26,951 bases of DNA from an uncultured Erysipelotrichaceae bacterium (lineage in GTDB: Bacteria > Bacillota_I > Bacilli_A > RF39 > UBA660), in contig CADBSI010000002.1 in NCBI GenBank assembly GCA_902797275.1, forward strand, positions 1 through 26,951. The letters are read 5' to 3'. The translations under genes were made by a program, and so were the position numbers. Every line of letters starts with the position of its first letter. Within the stretch, counting starts at the first letter, position 1. Of this stretch, positions 1-9,164 are shown in pieces. The notes under the pieces are model-generated. The model was not told the origin of the DNA and did not search any database. It worked only from the letters and a program-made list of their open reading frames with translations.

Positions 1-260
1 AAAAATATGTTGATTTATATACTGATGAAATGTATGCAACTTTATTACTTCCAGCAGGAGTTACTTCAAAAGCAAGTATTGAATTTAAGGATGAAGATGA
101 AATAATTAGTAAATATTCTAAAAATGATAGTATTGATAATATTTATGTAAAAAAAGTATTACCTGAAAAAATGAAATATAATTTAGAATATTTAAAACAT
201 TTTAATATATTACTTGATTTAAAGTTATGTATAAATACAGTTATAAAGGTAGGTAAATAA
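1..260 (+). CDS. Bacterial sugar transferase (polyprenyl-phosphate glycosyl-1-phosphate transferase), C-terminal part
   Basis: The reading frame is open to the left edge (codons start at base 3), so this is the 3' end of a longer gene. The ATG at 30 is an internal Met, because the residues before it (KYVDLYTDE) continue the same frame. The visible ~85 residues resemble the C-terminus of the sugar-transferase family: a PAGVTSKASIEF stretch matches the family's PGITG-type segment, followed by a LPEKMKYNLEYLKHF block and a final LLDLKLCINTVIKV block. Enzymes of this family move a sugar phosphate from a UDP-sugar to undecaprenyl phosphate at the membrane and so start repeat-unit assembly. That role fits the glycosyltransferase genes that follow. 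The N-terminal membrane part and catalytic residues lie outside the window. The stop overlaps the next start (TAATG). Confidence 0.8.
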   Translation, partial: KYVDLYTDEMYATLLLPAGVTSKASIEFKDEDEIISKYSKNDSIDNIYVKKVLPEKMKYNLEYLKHFNILLDLKLCINTVIKVGK

Positions 261-1003
261 TGAAAGAATTAGTATCAATTATTACTCCAACTTATAATTG
301 TTCTAAGTTTATAGGTGCAACCATTGAATCGGTTTTAAGTCAAACTTATAAAAACTTTGAAATGATTATAGTAGATGATGCTTCAACTGATGATACAGAA
401 AGTGTTGTTAAAAGTTATAAAGATAAAAGAATTAAATATATAAAATTAAAGACTAATAGCGGTCCTGCTGTTGCTAGAAATACGGCTATGGAAGAAGCAA
501 AAGGAAAATATATGGCTTTTTTAGATAGTGATGATTTATGGGTTCCAACTAAACTTGAAAAACAAATTAAATTTATTAAAAAAAATAAATATAAAATAAT
601 TTGTTCTGATTATGAACAAATTGATGAACAAGGTAATAAATTAAATAAGATTATTCCTTGTAAAAAGAAAGTAAACTATAATGGAGTATTATTAAGTTGT
701 CCTGTTGGTAATTCAACAGTTTTCTATGATGTTTCAAAACTTGGTAAGTTTAAAGTACCAAATATAAGAAAAAGAAATGATGATGCTTTGTGGCTTCAAA
801 TGTTAAAGAAAGAAGAATACATTTATGGTCAAAAAGAAGTTTTGATGCAATATCGTTTAAGAGAAAATTCGGTTTCTTCTAATAAATTAGACTTAGTTAA
901 GTATCATTGGCAATTATATAGAGAAATTGAACATTTATCAGTTATTAGATCAATTTTTCATATTGGTGTTTGGGGAATAATAAAAGTATTTCATATAAAG
1001 TAG
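260..1003 (+). CDS. Family 2 glycosyltransferase
   Basis: A 247-residue GT-A fold enzyme that probably adds one sugar to a lipid-linked repeat unit on the cytoplasmic face of the membrane. The N-terminus has the family signature VSIITPTYN (residues 5-13), an IIVDDASTDDT nucleotide-binding block around residues 37-46, and a metal-binding LDSDD motif at residues 88-92. The later RKRNDDALWLQML stretch corresponds to the acceptor/catalytic-base region. The start codon overlaps the upstream stop by one base, suggesting translational coupling. No transmembrane anchor is obvious, though the C-terminus is fairly hydrophobic and basic. Sugar donor and acceptor cannot be read from the sequence. Confidence 0.92.
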   Translation: MKELVSIITPTYNCSKFIGATIESVLSQTYKNFEMIIVDDASTDDTESVVKSYKDKRIKYIKLKTNSGPAVARNTAMEEAKGKYMAFLDSDDLWVPTKLEKQIKFIKKNKYKIICSDYEQIDEQGNKLNKIIPCKKKVNYNGVLLSCPVGNSTVFYDVSKLGKFKVPNIRKRNDDALWLQMLKKEEYIYGQKEVLMQYRLRENSVSSNKLDLVKYHWQLYREIEHLSVIRSIFHIGVWGIIKVFHIK

Positions 1004-1011
1004 GTGATATT

Positions 1012-3126
1012 ATGGTTAGTGTTACAATATGCGGTCATTTCGGTGGTAATAATAATTTTTTAGATGGTCAAACAGTTAAAACTAAAAATTTATATAAGGC
1101 TTTAACAGATGAATATGGTTTTAACGAAGTAAAAAAAATAGATACTTATAATTGGAAGAAAAGACCAATAAAATTATTAAAAGAATGCATAAATGCTGCT
1201 AAAAATTCAAAAAATATAATCATTTTACCCGCTCATAATGGTGTAAAGATATTTGTTCCACTATTTACTTTTTTAAAGAAAAAATATAAATTTAATTTAA
1301 TATATGCTGTGGTTGGTGGTTGGTTAAAAGAATTTCTTACTGATAAACCTAAGTTAATAAAGAAAATAAAAAAAATAGATATGATTTTAGTTGAAACAAA
1401 TACAATGAAATTAAAACTTCAAGAATTAAATCTTTATAATGTTGATATTTTATATAATTTTAAATATATAGATGTGTTAAAAAAAGTTGAATATACACCT
1501 AAAAAAAATATAAAATTATGTACTTTTTCAAGAGTTCTTAAAGAAAAAGGAATTGAAAATGCAATTAATATTGTGACTATAGTTAATAAAAAATTAGGAT
1601 TTAATTATTGTTCACTTGATATATATGGTCAAATAGATAATAATTATAAAGATGAATTTGAAAATTTAATGAAAAAATTTCCAAATTTTATTAAGTATAA
1701 AGGATTAATATCTGCTGAAAAATCAGTTTCAACTATTAAAAATTATGATTTTTTGTTGTTTCCAACTTATTATGATGGTGAAGGATTTGCTGGTACAATT
1801 ATAGATGCTTTTTCATCGGGAGTGCCAGTTATTGCTTCAACTTGGAAATATAATAGTGAAATAATTGAAGATAAAAAAAATGGATTTTTATTTGAGACCA
1901 AGAATGATTTAATGGCATCAAATATCATATTAGATATTTATAAAAATAAATATGATATTTTAAAAATGAAAGAAAAATGTTTAGAAATAGCTAAAAAATA
2001 TATACCAGAAGTAGCAATTCAAGGTATTACTAAATATTTAAATTATCCAGAAAGATTGTTATGTATTGTTTCAAGTATGAATAGAGGTGGAGCGGAAACT
2101 TTTTTAATGAAAGTTTATCGCCAGTTAGATAAATCAAAATATCAAATTGATTTTTGTGTTTCTAAAAAAAAATCTGGTTTTTACGATGAAGAAATAAAAA
2201 AGTTAGGAGGAAAAATCTTTTATGTTCCACCTAAATCAAAAAATATATTTAAAACTTTTAATAGTATTAAAAAAATTGTCAAACAAGAAAACTATAAATA
2301 TGTTTTAAGAACAAGTCAACAATCACTTGCAACTCTTGATTTATTAGCAGCTAGGTTTGGTGGGGCAAAAACTTTGATATATCGATCTAGTAATGCAGGT
2401 TTAACAGGTGGTAAAATGAGCAAATTAATTAATAAAACATTTAGTTTTTTACCTAAAATAATACCTAATGTAAAAATAGCACCATCAAAGTTAGCAGCTA
2501 AATTTGTTTTTGGTAATAGTAAAAATGTTTATATATTACATAATGCTTTAAACTATGATGACTTTGAGTTTAGTGAAGAAATAAGAAATAAAATAAGAAA
2601 AGAATTAAAAATTGGTAACAAGACTTTATATGGTCATGTTGGTAGATTTAATGTTCAAAAAAATCATATGTTTTTACTTGAAATTTTTCAAGAAATAGTA
2701 AAAAAAGATAAAGATAGTATTTTAGCCTTAATAGGTGAAGGTGAATTAGAAAATGATATTTTAATTAAAATTAAAAAACTTAAGCTAGAAAAAAATGTTT
2801 TAGTTTTAGGACCAAAGAAAAATGTTAATGAGTATTTAATGGCTTTTGATAAAATTATTTTTCCGTCTTTTTTTGAAGGAATGCCAAATGTTATTATCGA
2901 AGCTCAAGCATCAGGATTACCTTGCTTTATTTCAAATACAATTACCAAAGAAGCTAATATAACTGGTTTAGTAACCTATATTGATTTAAATAAAACAAGT
3001 CTTGAATGGGCTGATATTATTATTAAAAGTAAAATTAAGAGAAAAGATACTAGAAAAAATTTTATAAATAATAATTATATGATAGAACAAATAGTTGAAG
3101 AATTTGTTGAAAAATGTTATCATTAA
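1012..3126 (+). CDS. Tandem two-domain GT4 glycosyltransferase (fusion)
   Basis: The start is ATG 1012, preceded by an AGGTGA ribosome-binding site at 1002-1007; an in-frame TTG at 970 would need a long overlap with the previous gene. The 704-residue product contains two consecutive GT-B (GT4-like) enzymes. Domain 1 (about 1-345) has the donor-side EX7E-type block EGFAGTIIDAFSSGVPVIA, with its first Glu near residue 257. Domain 2 begins around residue 350 (RLLCIVSSMNRGGAETF; GGAE at 359-362) and has its own EGMPNVIIEAQASGLP block, with its first Glu near 622. Both halves keep N- and C-terminal Rossmann signatures, so both may be active and could add two successive sugars. Most GT4 enzymes are ~350-400 residues, so this is about twice the usual length. 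I see no stop or frameshift at the junction. Confidence 0.9.
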   Translation: MVSVTICGHFGGNNNFLDGQTVKTKNLYKALTDEYGFNEVKKIDTYNWKKRPIKLLKECINAAKNSKNIIILPAHNGVKIFVPLFTFLKKKYKFNLIYAVVGGWLKEFLTDKPKLIKKIKKIDMILVETNTMKLKLQELNLYNVDILYNFKYIDVLKKVEYTPKKNIKLCTFSRVLKEKGIENAINIVTIVNKKLGFNYCSLDIYGQIDNNYKDEFENLMKKFPNFIKYKGLISAEKSVSTIKNYDFLLFPTYYDGEGFAGTIIDAFSSGVPVIASTWKYNSEIIEDKKNGFLFETKNDLMASNIILDIYKNKYDILKMKEKCLEIAKKYIPEVAIQGITKYLNYPERLLCIVSSMNRGGAETFLMKVYRQLDKSKYQIDFCVSKKKSGFYDEEIKKLGGKIFYVPPKSKNIFKTFNSIKKIVKQENYKYVLRTSQQSLATLDLLAARFGGAKTLIYRSSNAGLTGGKMSKLINKTFSFLPKIIPNVKIAPSKLAAKFVFGNSKNVYILHNALNYDDFEFSEEIRNKIRKELKIGNKTLYGHVGRFNVQKNHMFLLEIFQEIVKKDKDSILALIGEGELENDILIKIKKLKLEKNVLVLGPKKNVNEYLMAFDKIIFPSFFEGMPNVIIEAQASGLPCFISNTITKEANITGLVTYIDLNKTSLEWADIIIKSKIKRKDTRKNFINNNYMIEQIVEEFVEKCYH

Positions 3127-3150
3127 ATATAGTGAAATAGAAGGGAAGTA

Positions 3151-4317
3151 ATGTTCGTGATAAAGAAGGAATGGAGTTATATAACATTAATAGTTTATTT
3201 AATTATGGCATTACTGATGGCATTTTTATTTAAAAAAGCTATTCAAAGTAAAAATAATAAGGAAACGATTAAATTTAAAAAATGGAATTTAAAAATAAAA
3301 TATTTATATTATATATTAATTTATTTAATATTTATACTTTTTTCTTGTTATAGATATATAGGAGTAGATGTAGGTGGTGCTGATGTGCCAAATTATGTCA
3401 AATATTTTTATAATCTTGGATATGTTAATTTTGATTTAAAAAAAACATTAATTTTTAATGGATATGAGTATTTGTTTTATAATACAATGTATTTGATAAG
3501 AATTATTGGTGGAAATTTTAGAACGTTTTTGATATTTGAGAATTCTGTTATGATAATTAGTTTGATATATTTTGTTGATAAAAATATTGAAGAAGAAAAA
3601 AAGTGCTATTGGCTAACACTGGCGTTTTTGCCTTTATTAAAAGGTTTTAATATAATTAGAAATTGTGTATCAGCCTTTTTTTGTTATTTATCAATGAGTA
3701 AGCTTAATGAAAATAAATATTTAATAAGTATAGTTTTAGCATTAATTGCATATTTAAATCATTATGTTGCAATTGTTGTATTAGCATTGATCATTTTCTA
3801 TAAATATTTACCTGACGATATTTTAAAAAATAAAAAATTAATGGTTATTTTAAATATTCTTTCAATAATAATTTCATGTATATCTTTGCCACTTTTAAAA
3901 ATAATTTTAGCTAATACAGGTTATTGTGGTTATGTTGCAAAAATAGATGTATCACTTTGGGGTTATATTCCTTATATGCTAATTTATTTTCTTATGATTC
4001 TTGATAATGGGGTCAAAGATTATTTAATTGCTATTAAACACGAAGGATATTATAAAATTATTTATTTTTTAAGTTTAATGTTGCCATTTTTTATAATATT
4101 GAATGCTGCTAATCGAGTGTTGTTATTATTTGATTTACCAATTATTATAATAGCAATGGATATTTCAAAATATTATACAAAATATATACCAAAAAAATAT
4201 ATTAATTTATATAATGTATTAATCTTTTTTCTTGTTGTAAGTTATTTTTTGTTTAGAATTTATAGAATATGGGATGGATATTGCATAATGCCTTACCATA
4301 ATGTATTATTTCAATAG
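3151..4317 (+). CDS. EpsG/Wzy-like polysaccharide polymerase
   Basis: A 388-residue polytopic membrane protein with roughly ten hydrophobic segments. The start ATG follows an AAGGGA site at 3142-3147. After the first two membrane segments comes a loop containing YRYIGVDVGGADVPNYVKYF, resembling the R..GvD...Y..yF pattern of the EpsG family, which includes putative Wzy-type polymerases. Such proteins join lipid-linked repeat units into a chain on the outer face of the membrane. The presence of a Wzx flippase and several glycosyltransferases in the same cluster supports this role. Polymerases are poorly conserved, so the call rests on topology, the loop motif and context. Confidence 0.75.
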   Translation: MFVIKKEWSYITLIVYLIMALLMAFLFKKAIQSKNNKETIKFKKWNLKIKYLYYILIYLIFILFSCYRYIGVDVGGADVPNYVKYFYNLGYVNFDLKKTLIFNGYEYLFYNTMYLIRIIGGNFRTFLIFENSVMIISLIYFVDKNIEEEKKCYWLTLAFLPLLKGFNIIRNCVSAFFCYLSMSKLNENKYLISIVLALIAYLNHYVAIVVLALIIFYKYLPDDILKNKKLMVILNILSIIISCISLPLLKIILANTGYCGYVAKIDVSLWGYIPYMLIYFLMILDNGVKDYLIAIKHEGYYKIIYFLSLMLPFFIILNAANRVLLLFDLPIIIIAMDISKYYTKYIPKKYINLYNVLIFFLVVSYFLFRIYRIWDGYCIMPYHNVLFQ

Positions 4318-4325
4318 GAGGAAAT

Positions 4326-5414
4326 ATGAAAGTTATAATTTTTATGGGATCCCTTACTATGGGTGGCGCAGAACGAGTTGCAATAACTCTTGCTTCTTAT
4401 CTTGCTAATAATAATGTATGCACATATTTAGTAAGTTTTGATAAAAATGAACCAAGTTATAAAATTGACAAAAATGTTAATTTTATAAACTATCAAAATT
4501 CACATAGTAATAAATATGATGGTATTAAACGAAGAATTAAATTTATGTGTGAAGAATTTGATAAAATTAATCCCGATTTAATTTTTACAATGTTCTATGA
4601 TATAAATTTATATGCGTTAATTTATAAAAAGTTTCATAATAAAAAAGTTAAAATTGTTTCATCTGAAAGATGTAATCCTAATCAAATTAAAGGAATGAAA
4701 AGGATTCTTATGTCGATTTCAAGTAAAATGTGTGATGGTTTTATTTTTCAAACTGAAAGGGCAAAAAAAACTTATTCTAAAAAGGTTCAAATGAATAGTG
4801 TGGTGATTCATAATGCTATAAGTAATCCTAAACTTAAAGAAATAAATGTAAATGAAATTAAAAAAGAGAAAACAATAGTATCTATGGGTAGACTAGAAGA
4901 GCAAAAAGCGCATGATATAATGATTCAAGCTTGTAAACCAATATTAGATAAACATAGTGATTATAAATTGATAATATATGGAGAAGGTTCAAAAAGAAAG
5001 TACCTAGAAGACTTAATTAAATATCTAGAACTTACAAATAAAGTTGTTTTACCTGGTAATGATGAAAACGCTATAAAAAAAGTTGCTACTGCTCAAATAT
5101 TTTTACTTACTTCTAGATATGAGGGAATGCCTAATGCTTTATTAGAAGCTATGTCGCTTGGAATACCATCTATATCAACCGACTGTGATATGGGACCGGC
5201 TGAATTAATCGAAAATGGCAAAAATGGTTTTTTAGTCCCAGTAGATGATGTTGAAGCAATTAGTGAAAAATTAGAATTATTAATAAGTGATGAAAATTTA
5301 AGAAAGAATATTTCTTTAAATAGTACAAAAATAAATGATACTCATTCAGTTAATATTATATATGATAAATATTTAAACTATTTTAAAAAAATTGTGGGAG
5401 GTAAAAATGTATAA
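4326..5414 (+). CDS. Family 4 glycosyltransferase
   Basis: A 362-residue GT-B glycosyltransferase with a strong AGGAGG ribosome-binding site just before its ATG. The N-terminal acceptor domain opens with MKVIIFMGSLTMGGAERVA, the usual GGAE-type glycine-rich loop at residues 13-16. The C-terminal donor domain has VSMGRLEEQKAHD around residue 190 and an EGMPNALLEAMSLGIPSIS block whose EX7E glutamates fall at about residues 266 and 274. A DCDMGPAELIENGKNGFLV stretch follows, resembling family members active on teichoic acids, capsules and protein glycans. It is soluble or membrane-peripheral. The end overlaps the next gene by 8 bases. Linkage and sugar cannot be inferred. Confidence 0.92.
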   Translation: MKVIIFMGSLTMGGAERVAITLASYLANNNVCTYLVSFDKNEPSYKIDKNVNFINYQNSHSNKYDGIKRRIKFMCEEFDKINPDLIFTMFYDINLYALIYKKFHNKKVKIVSSERCNPNQIKGMKRILMSISSKMCDGFIFQTERAKKTYSKKVQMNSVVIHNAISNPKLKEINVNEIKKEKTIVSMGRLEEQKAHDIMIQACKPILDKHSDYKLIIYGEGSKRKYLEDLIKYLELTNKVVLPGNDENAIKKVATAQIFLLTSRYEGMPNALLEAMSLGIPSISTDCDMGPAELIENGKNGFLVPVDDVEAISEKLELLISDENLRKNISLNSTKINDTHSVNIIYDKYLNYFKKIVGGKNV

Positions 5415-6306
5415 AAAAATGAAGCAAAAAATATTTACTGCTTTAAAATGTCGTCATTTTTTCGATTTCTTACCAGATAAAATATATCTTAAATTAATGT
5501 ACCATGTTTTAATGGATAGAAAATTAGATTTAAAAAATCCACGAACTTTTAATGAAAAATTACAATGGCTAAAATTATATAATCGTAATCCACTTTATAC
5601 TACCATGGTAGATAAATATGAGGTTAAATCATATGTATCATCGATTATTGGGAGTGAATATATTATTAAAACATTAGGTATATATGTGGATTTTGATGAT
5701 ATAGATTTTTCTAAATTGCCTGATAGATTTGTTATTAAATGTACTCATGATTCTGGTGGTGTTGTAATTTGTAAAGATAAATCAAAATTTGATATAAGTA
5801 AAGCCAGAAAAAAAATAAATGAGTGTTTAAAAAGTAACTTTTATTTTATGGGACGAGAGTGGCCTTATAAAAATGTAAAACCACGTATTATTATAGAAGA
5901 ATTTCTTGATAATCATGATAATAATGATTTAAATGATTATAAATTTATGTGTTTTAATGGAAAATTTAAGTGTTCTTTTGTCTGTACGGAAAGACGGAGT
6001 GATGATGGACTTAAAGTAACATTTTTTGACAAAAATTGGAATGTGATGCCATTTGAAAGACATTATTCAAAATCAAAAAAGAAAATAGAAAAGCCAAAGA
6101 ATTATAATAAAATGATAGAGTTATCCGAAAAATTAGCAAAAAAGATGCCTTTTGTTAGAATAGATTTTTATGAAGTTGAAGGAAAAATATATTTTGGAGA
6201 GATAACTTTTTTTCCTGGAAATGGTACAGAAGAATTTACGCCAGAAAAATATGATTATGTATTAGGAAGTTGGATAAGGTTGCCAAAGGTGAAAAATGAA
6301 AAATAA
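5407..6306 (+). CDS. TupA-like ATP-grasp protein
   Basis: The start is ATG 5407, placed by the GGGAGG site at 5396-5401; an earlier in-frame TTG at 5392 lies upstream of that site. The 299-residue protein resembles the teichuronopeptide TupA-like ATP-grasp family: NPRTFNEKLQWLKLYNRNP and DKYEVKSYV near the N-terminus, DRFVIKCTHDSGGVVICKDK with the ATP-binding lysine/glycine region near the middle, IIIEEFLD, then the metal-binding KMPFVRIDFYEVEGKIYFGE and a final FFPGNG. ATP-grasp enzymes couple ATP hydrolysis to amide or ester bond formation. TupA itself is linked to teichuronopeptide made of amino acids and glucuronic acid. Here it may attach an amino acid or similar group to a uronic-acid polymer, which fits the UDP-glucuronate genes downstream. 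The substrate is inferred only. Confidence 0.85.
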   Translation: MYKKMKQKIFTALKCRHFFDFLPDKIYLKLMYHVLMDRKLDLKNPRTFNEKLQWLKLYNRNPLYTTMVDKYEVKSYVSSIIGSEYIIKTLGIYVDFDDIDFSKLPDRFVIKCTHDSGGVVICKDKSKFDISKARKKINECLKSNFYFMGREWPYKNVKPRIIIEEFLDNHDNNDLNDYKFMCFNGKFKCSFVCTERRSDDGLKVTFFDKNWNVMPFERHYSKSKKKIEKPKNYNKMIELSEKLAKKMPFVRIDFYEVEGKIYFGEITFFPGNGTEEFTPEKYDYVLGSWIRLPKVKNEK

Positions 6307-7798
6307 TGTTGTAAAAAATATTTTTTCATCCTTAATTCAACAATTTATTTGCATAATATGCGGGTTTATTGTACCAAGATTAATTTTATTAAAATATGGT
6401 TCTGATGTAAATGGTTTAGTAACATCAATAACTCAATTTTTGGGATATATAACTTTGTTAGAAGCTGGAATTGCGCCAGTTGTAAAATCAGCATTATATA
6501 AACCAATAGTTAACAAAGATAAAAAGCAAATTGAAAAAATATTAAAATCAGCAGAACATTTTTTTAGAACTATAGCTATTGTCTTTGTTTTATATATAGT
6601 AATACTTTGCATAGTGTTCCCAAAATTTTATAGTTCAGAATATAAAATTGAGTTTACTTTATCACTAGTATTAATAATATCAATAAGTACTTTCTTTGAA
6701 TATTTTTTTGGTATGACGTATAGTATATATTTGCAGTCTGTTCAAAAAAATTATGTTATTTCCATTTTGAAAACATTATTAAAATTGTTAAATACTATTA
6801 TTGTTGTAATACTAGTATTTGGTAATTGTAGTATTCAAATGGTTAAATTAGCAAGTTCTTTAATTTATTTAATTTCACCATTTTTTTTAAGTTTTTATGT
6901 TAAGAAAAAATATCATATAAATTTAAAGCAAGTTGATTATAAGGGTGCTTTAAAAAATAAATGGGCAGGTTTTTCTCAACATATAGCAGCTATTTTACAT
7001 AATTCAGTTGATGTTGCCGTTTTAACTTTTTTTGTAAATGCAAAAGAAGTATCAGTTTATTCAGTGCATATGTTAGTAATTAATAGCATAAGAGAAATTT
7101 CTATTTCATTATCAAGTGGTATAGATGCTTGGTTTGGAAAATCAATTGCCAATGAAGATAATGTTAAATTAAATGATAATTTAAAAAAATATGAATTTTT
7201 TTTCTATACGATTATTACTTTCTTATTTGCTTGTACATTAGCTTTGCAAATACCCTTTATAAAAGTGTATACAAGAGGCATAACTGATGCAAACTATTTT
7301 CGACCTACATTTGCATATATAATGATTTTTTCTCAATATATATATGTTCTGCGTGTTCCCTATAATGATATGATTTTAGCGGCTGGTCATTTTAAAAAAA
7401 CAAAAAAATATGCATGGATAGAAGCCATAACAAATTTAATTTTATCTACCATATTAGTAATAAAATATGGTATAATAGGCGTTGCAACTGGTACATTAGT
7501 CGCTACATTAATAAGAACAATAGAATTGATGGTTTATGCATCTAAAAAAATTTTAAATAGAAAAATAATTGTAGTTTTAAAAAAAGTTGCTATATCATTT
7601 TTAGAAATTTTATGTATTTTATTTATTTGTAACATTATAAAGTTTACCTTTTCAACTTCATATTTTGACTTTTTAGTAAATGCATCAATGGTAGCAATTA
7701 TTTCATTATTTATAATTTTAATATTTGATTTGATTTTTTATAAAGAAGATATTAAATCATTTATTAATTACATTAAATGGAGGAAAAAAAATGAATGA
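6296..7798 (+). CDS. Wzx-type polysaccharide flippase
   Basis: A 500-residue integral membrane protein with about 12-14 hydrophobic helices, typical of the MATE/MOP-superfamily flippases that move undecaprenyl-linked repeat units to the outer leaflet. The N-terminus (NIFSSLIQQFICIICGFIVPRLILLKYG, residues 5-32, first helix) has the usual short cytoplasmic start with asparagine and the PR.IL..YG pattern of this family. The central region has a soluble-loop KWAGFSQHIAAILHNSVDV block that is commonly conserved. The start overlaps the end of the ATP-grasp gene by 11 bases and the gene ends in TGA overlapping the next start region. TGA here is a true stop, evidence for the standard code. Confidence 0.9.
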   Translation: MKNNVVKNIFSSLIQQFICIICGFIVPRLILLKYGSDVNGLVTSITQFLGYITLLEAGIAPVVKSALYKPIVNKDKKQIEKILKSAEHFFRTIAIVFVLYIVILCIVFPKFYSSEYKIEFTLSLVLIISISTFFEYFFGMTYSIYLQSVQKNYVISILKTLLKLLNTIIVVILVFGNCSIQMVKLASSLIYLISPFFLSFYVKKKYHINLKQVDYKGALKNKWAGFSQHIAAILHNSVDVAVLTFFVNAKEVSVYSVHMLVINSIREISISLSSGIDAWFGKSIANEDNVKLNDNLKKYEFFFYTIITFLFACTLALQIPFIKVYTRGITDANYFRPTFAYIMIFSQYIYVLRVPYNDMILAAGHFKKTKKYAWIEAITNLILSTILVIKYGIIGVATGTLVATLIRTIELMVYASKKILNRKIIVVLKKVAISFLEILCILFICNIIKFTFSTSYFDFLVNASMVAIISLFIILIFDLIFYKEDIKSFINYIKWRKKNE

Positions 7799-9155
7799 TA
7801 GTGTTTATATAAAAAATACTAAGGATAAATATGAAAATGAACTATTTAATCCAACAGTTTTATATAAAGAATTAGAAAAAATTAACTTAAGTATTAAAAG
7901 TGATAAAACAATTTATAATGATTTTCGTGAATTATTAAAAATAATGAAATTAGATAAGAATAATATTAATACACCTAATTGGAATCCATTTAGTGATTTT
8001 ATTCATGAAGGAGATAATGTTTTAATAAAACCTAATTTAGTTATGCATGAAAATAAAGTAGGAACAATCGATTGTATGATAACTAATTTTTCTTTGATAA
8101 GGCCTGTTATTGATTATACAATTTTAGCCTTAAATGGAACAGGTAGTATAATAGTTGGTGATGCTCCAGTTCAAGATTGTGATTTTTCTAAACTTAAACT
8201 TATTAATGATTTAGAAGTAAATATTAATAAATATAAAAAAATTTATTCTAATATTAAATTAATGGATTTTAGAAAAAATCAAAATGAAAGTGTTAAATGT
8301 AAAACTGTTCAGATAAATGAATTAAGTTCTTTTTCAGAATTAGATGATGTCAAAAAAGAATATTCAATAACTAATTATGATTTAAGTTTAATGAATCAAC
8401 ATCACCATGGAAATATTCATGAATATATTATTCCAGAAGAAGTTTTAAATGCCGATGTAATAATAAATATGCCAAAACCTAAAACACACAGAAAAGCAGG
8501 AATGACAGCTTGTATGAAAAACTTTGTTGGAATTAATGGTAACAAGGAGTGTTTGCCTCATCATAGAACAGGTGGTCCTAGTAAAAATGGTGATGAATTT
8601 CCTGAAAATAATATATTAAAAAATATTTTTTCTTGGTTATCTAAATATACATATAAGAAAAACAAATTTATTAATTTTATTAGAAGAGTATTTTCTTTTG
8701 CAATTGATAAAATAGGTAAAGGAAGATATAGAGAAGGATCTTGGTATGGTAATGATACTATTTGGCGTACGATTCTTGATTTGAATAAAATTATATTATA
8801 TACTAATAAAGATGGTGTATTAACTAGTACTAAACAAAGAAAAATATTTAATATATGTGATATGATTATTTCAGGTGAAAAAGAAGGACCTTTATTACCA
8901 AGTGATAAAAAAGTAGGTCTTATAGTTGCTGGTTATAATCAATTAAATAATGATTACATAATTGCTAAAATTATGGGATTTGAACCATATAAAATTAAAT
9001 ATATTAAAAATGGTTATAAGTTAAAAAAATTAAAAATAAATGATAAGAAAAAATTTAATGTATATGATGAACTTGGCCCTATTAAAGATATGAAAAAATA
9101 TAATAAACATTTTATAGCAACAGATGGTTGGAAAAAATTATTAGAAAATAAATAG
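7791..9155 (+). CDS. DUF362 domain protein
   Basis: A 454-residue protein preceded by a GGAGG site in TGGAGGAAAAAAA. The core matches DUF362: EGDNVLIKPNLVM (around residue 77), a TGSIIVGDAPVQDCD stretch, an AEVIIN-like DVIINMPKPKTH segment with a KAGMTACMKNFVG loop, and a C-terminal GVLTS...NICDMIISGEKEGPL block. Many DUF362 proteins carry a ferredoxin-type Cys cluster; I see no CxxCxxC pattern here, only scattered cysteines. A histidine-rich QHHHGN motif lies around residues 203-208. The function of the family is not settled. Members occur in polysaccharide clusters, and its position between the flippase and the UDP-sugar genes suggests a role in the same pathway, but I do not assign a reaction. 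Confidence 0.8.
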   Translation: MNDSVYIKNTKDKYENELFNPTVLYKELEKINLSIKSDKTIYNDFRELLKIMKLDKNNINTPNWNPFSDFIHEGDNVLIKPNLVMHENKVGTIDCMITNFSLIRPVIDYTILALNGTGSIIVGDAPVQDCDFSKLKLINDLEVNINKYKKIYSNIKLMDFRKNQNESVKCKTVQINELSSFSELDDVKKEYSITNYDLSLMNQHHHGNIHEYIIPEEVLNADVIINMPKPKTHRKAGMTACMKNFVGINGNKECLPHHRTGGPSKNGDEFPENNILKNIFSWLSKYTYKKNKFINFIRRVFSFAIDKIGKGRYREGSWYGNDTIWRTILDLNKIILYTNKDGVLTSTKQRKIFNICDMIISGEKEGPLLPSDKKVGLIVAGYNQLNNDYIIAKIMGFEPYKIKYIKNGYKLKKLKINDKKKFNVYDELGPIKDMKKYNKHFIATDGWKKLLENK

Positions 9156-9164
9156 GAGGATAAA

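Noticed and set aside
30..260. A complete 76-residue gene starting at ATG 30
   Set aside because: The frame is open upstream to the window edge and the residues match the C-terminus of the sugar-transferase family, so this is a partial gene.
2163..2172. A 9-base A run in the tandem GT4 gene as a phase-variation tract
   Set aside because: Homopolymers of this length are common in such AT-rich DNA; nothing else indicates slippage control.
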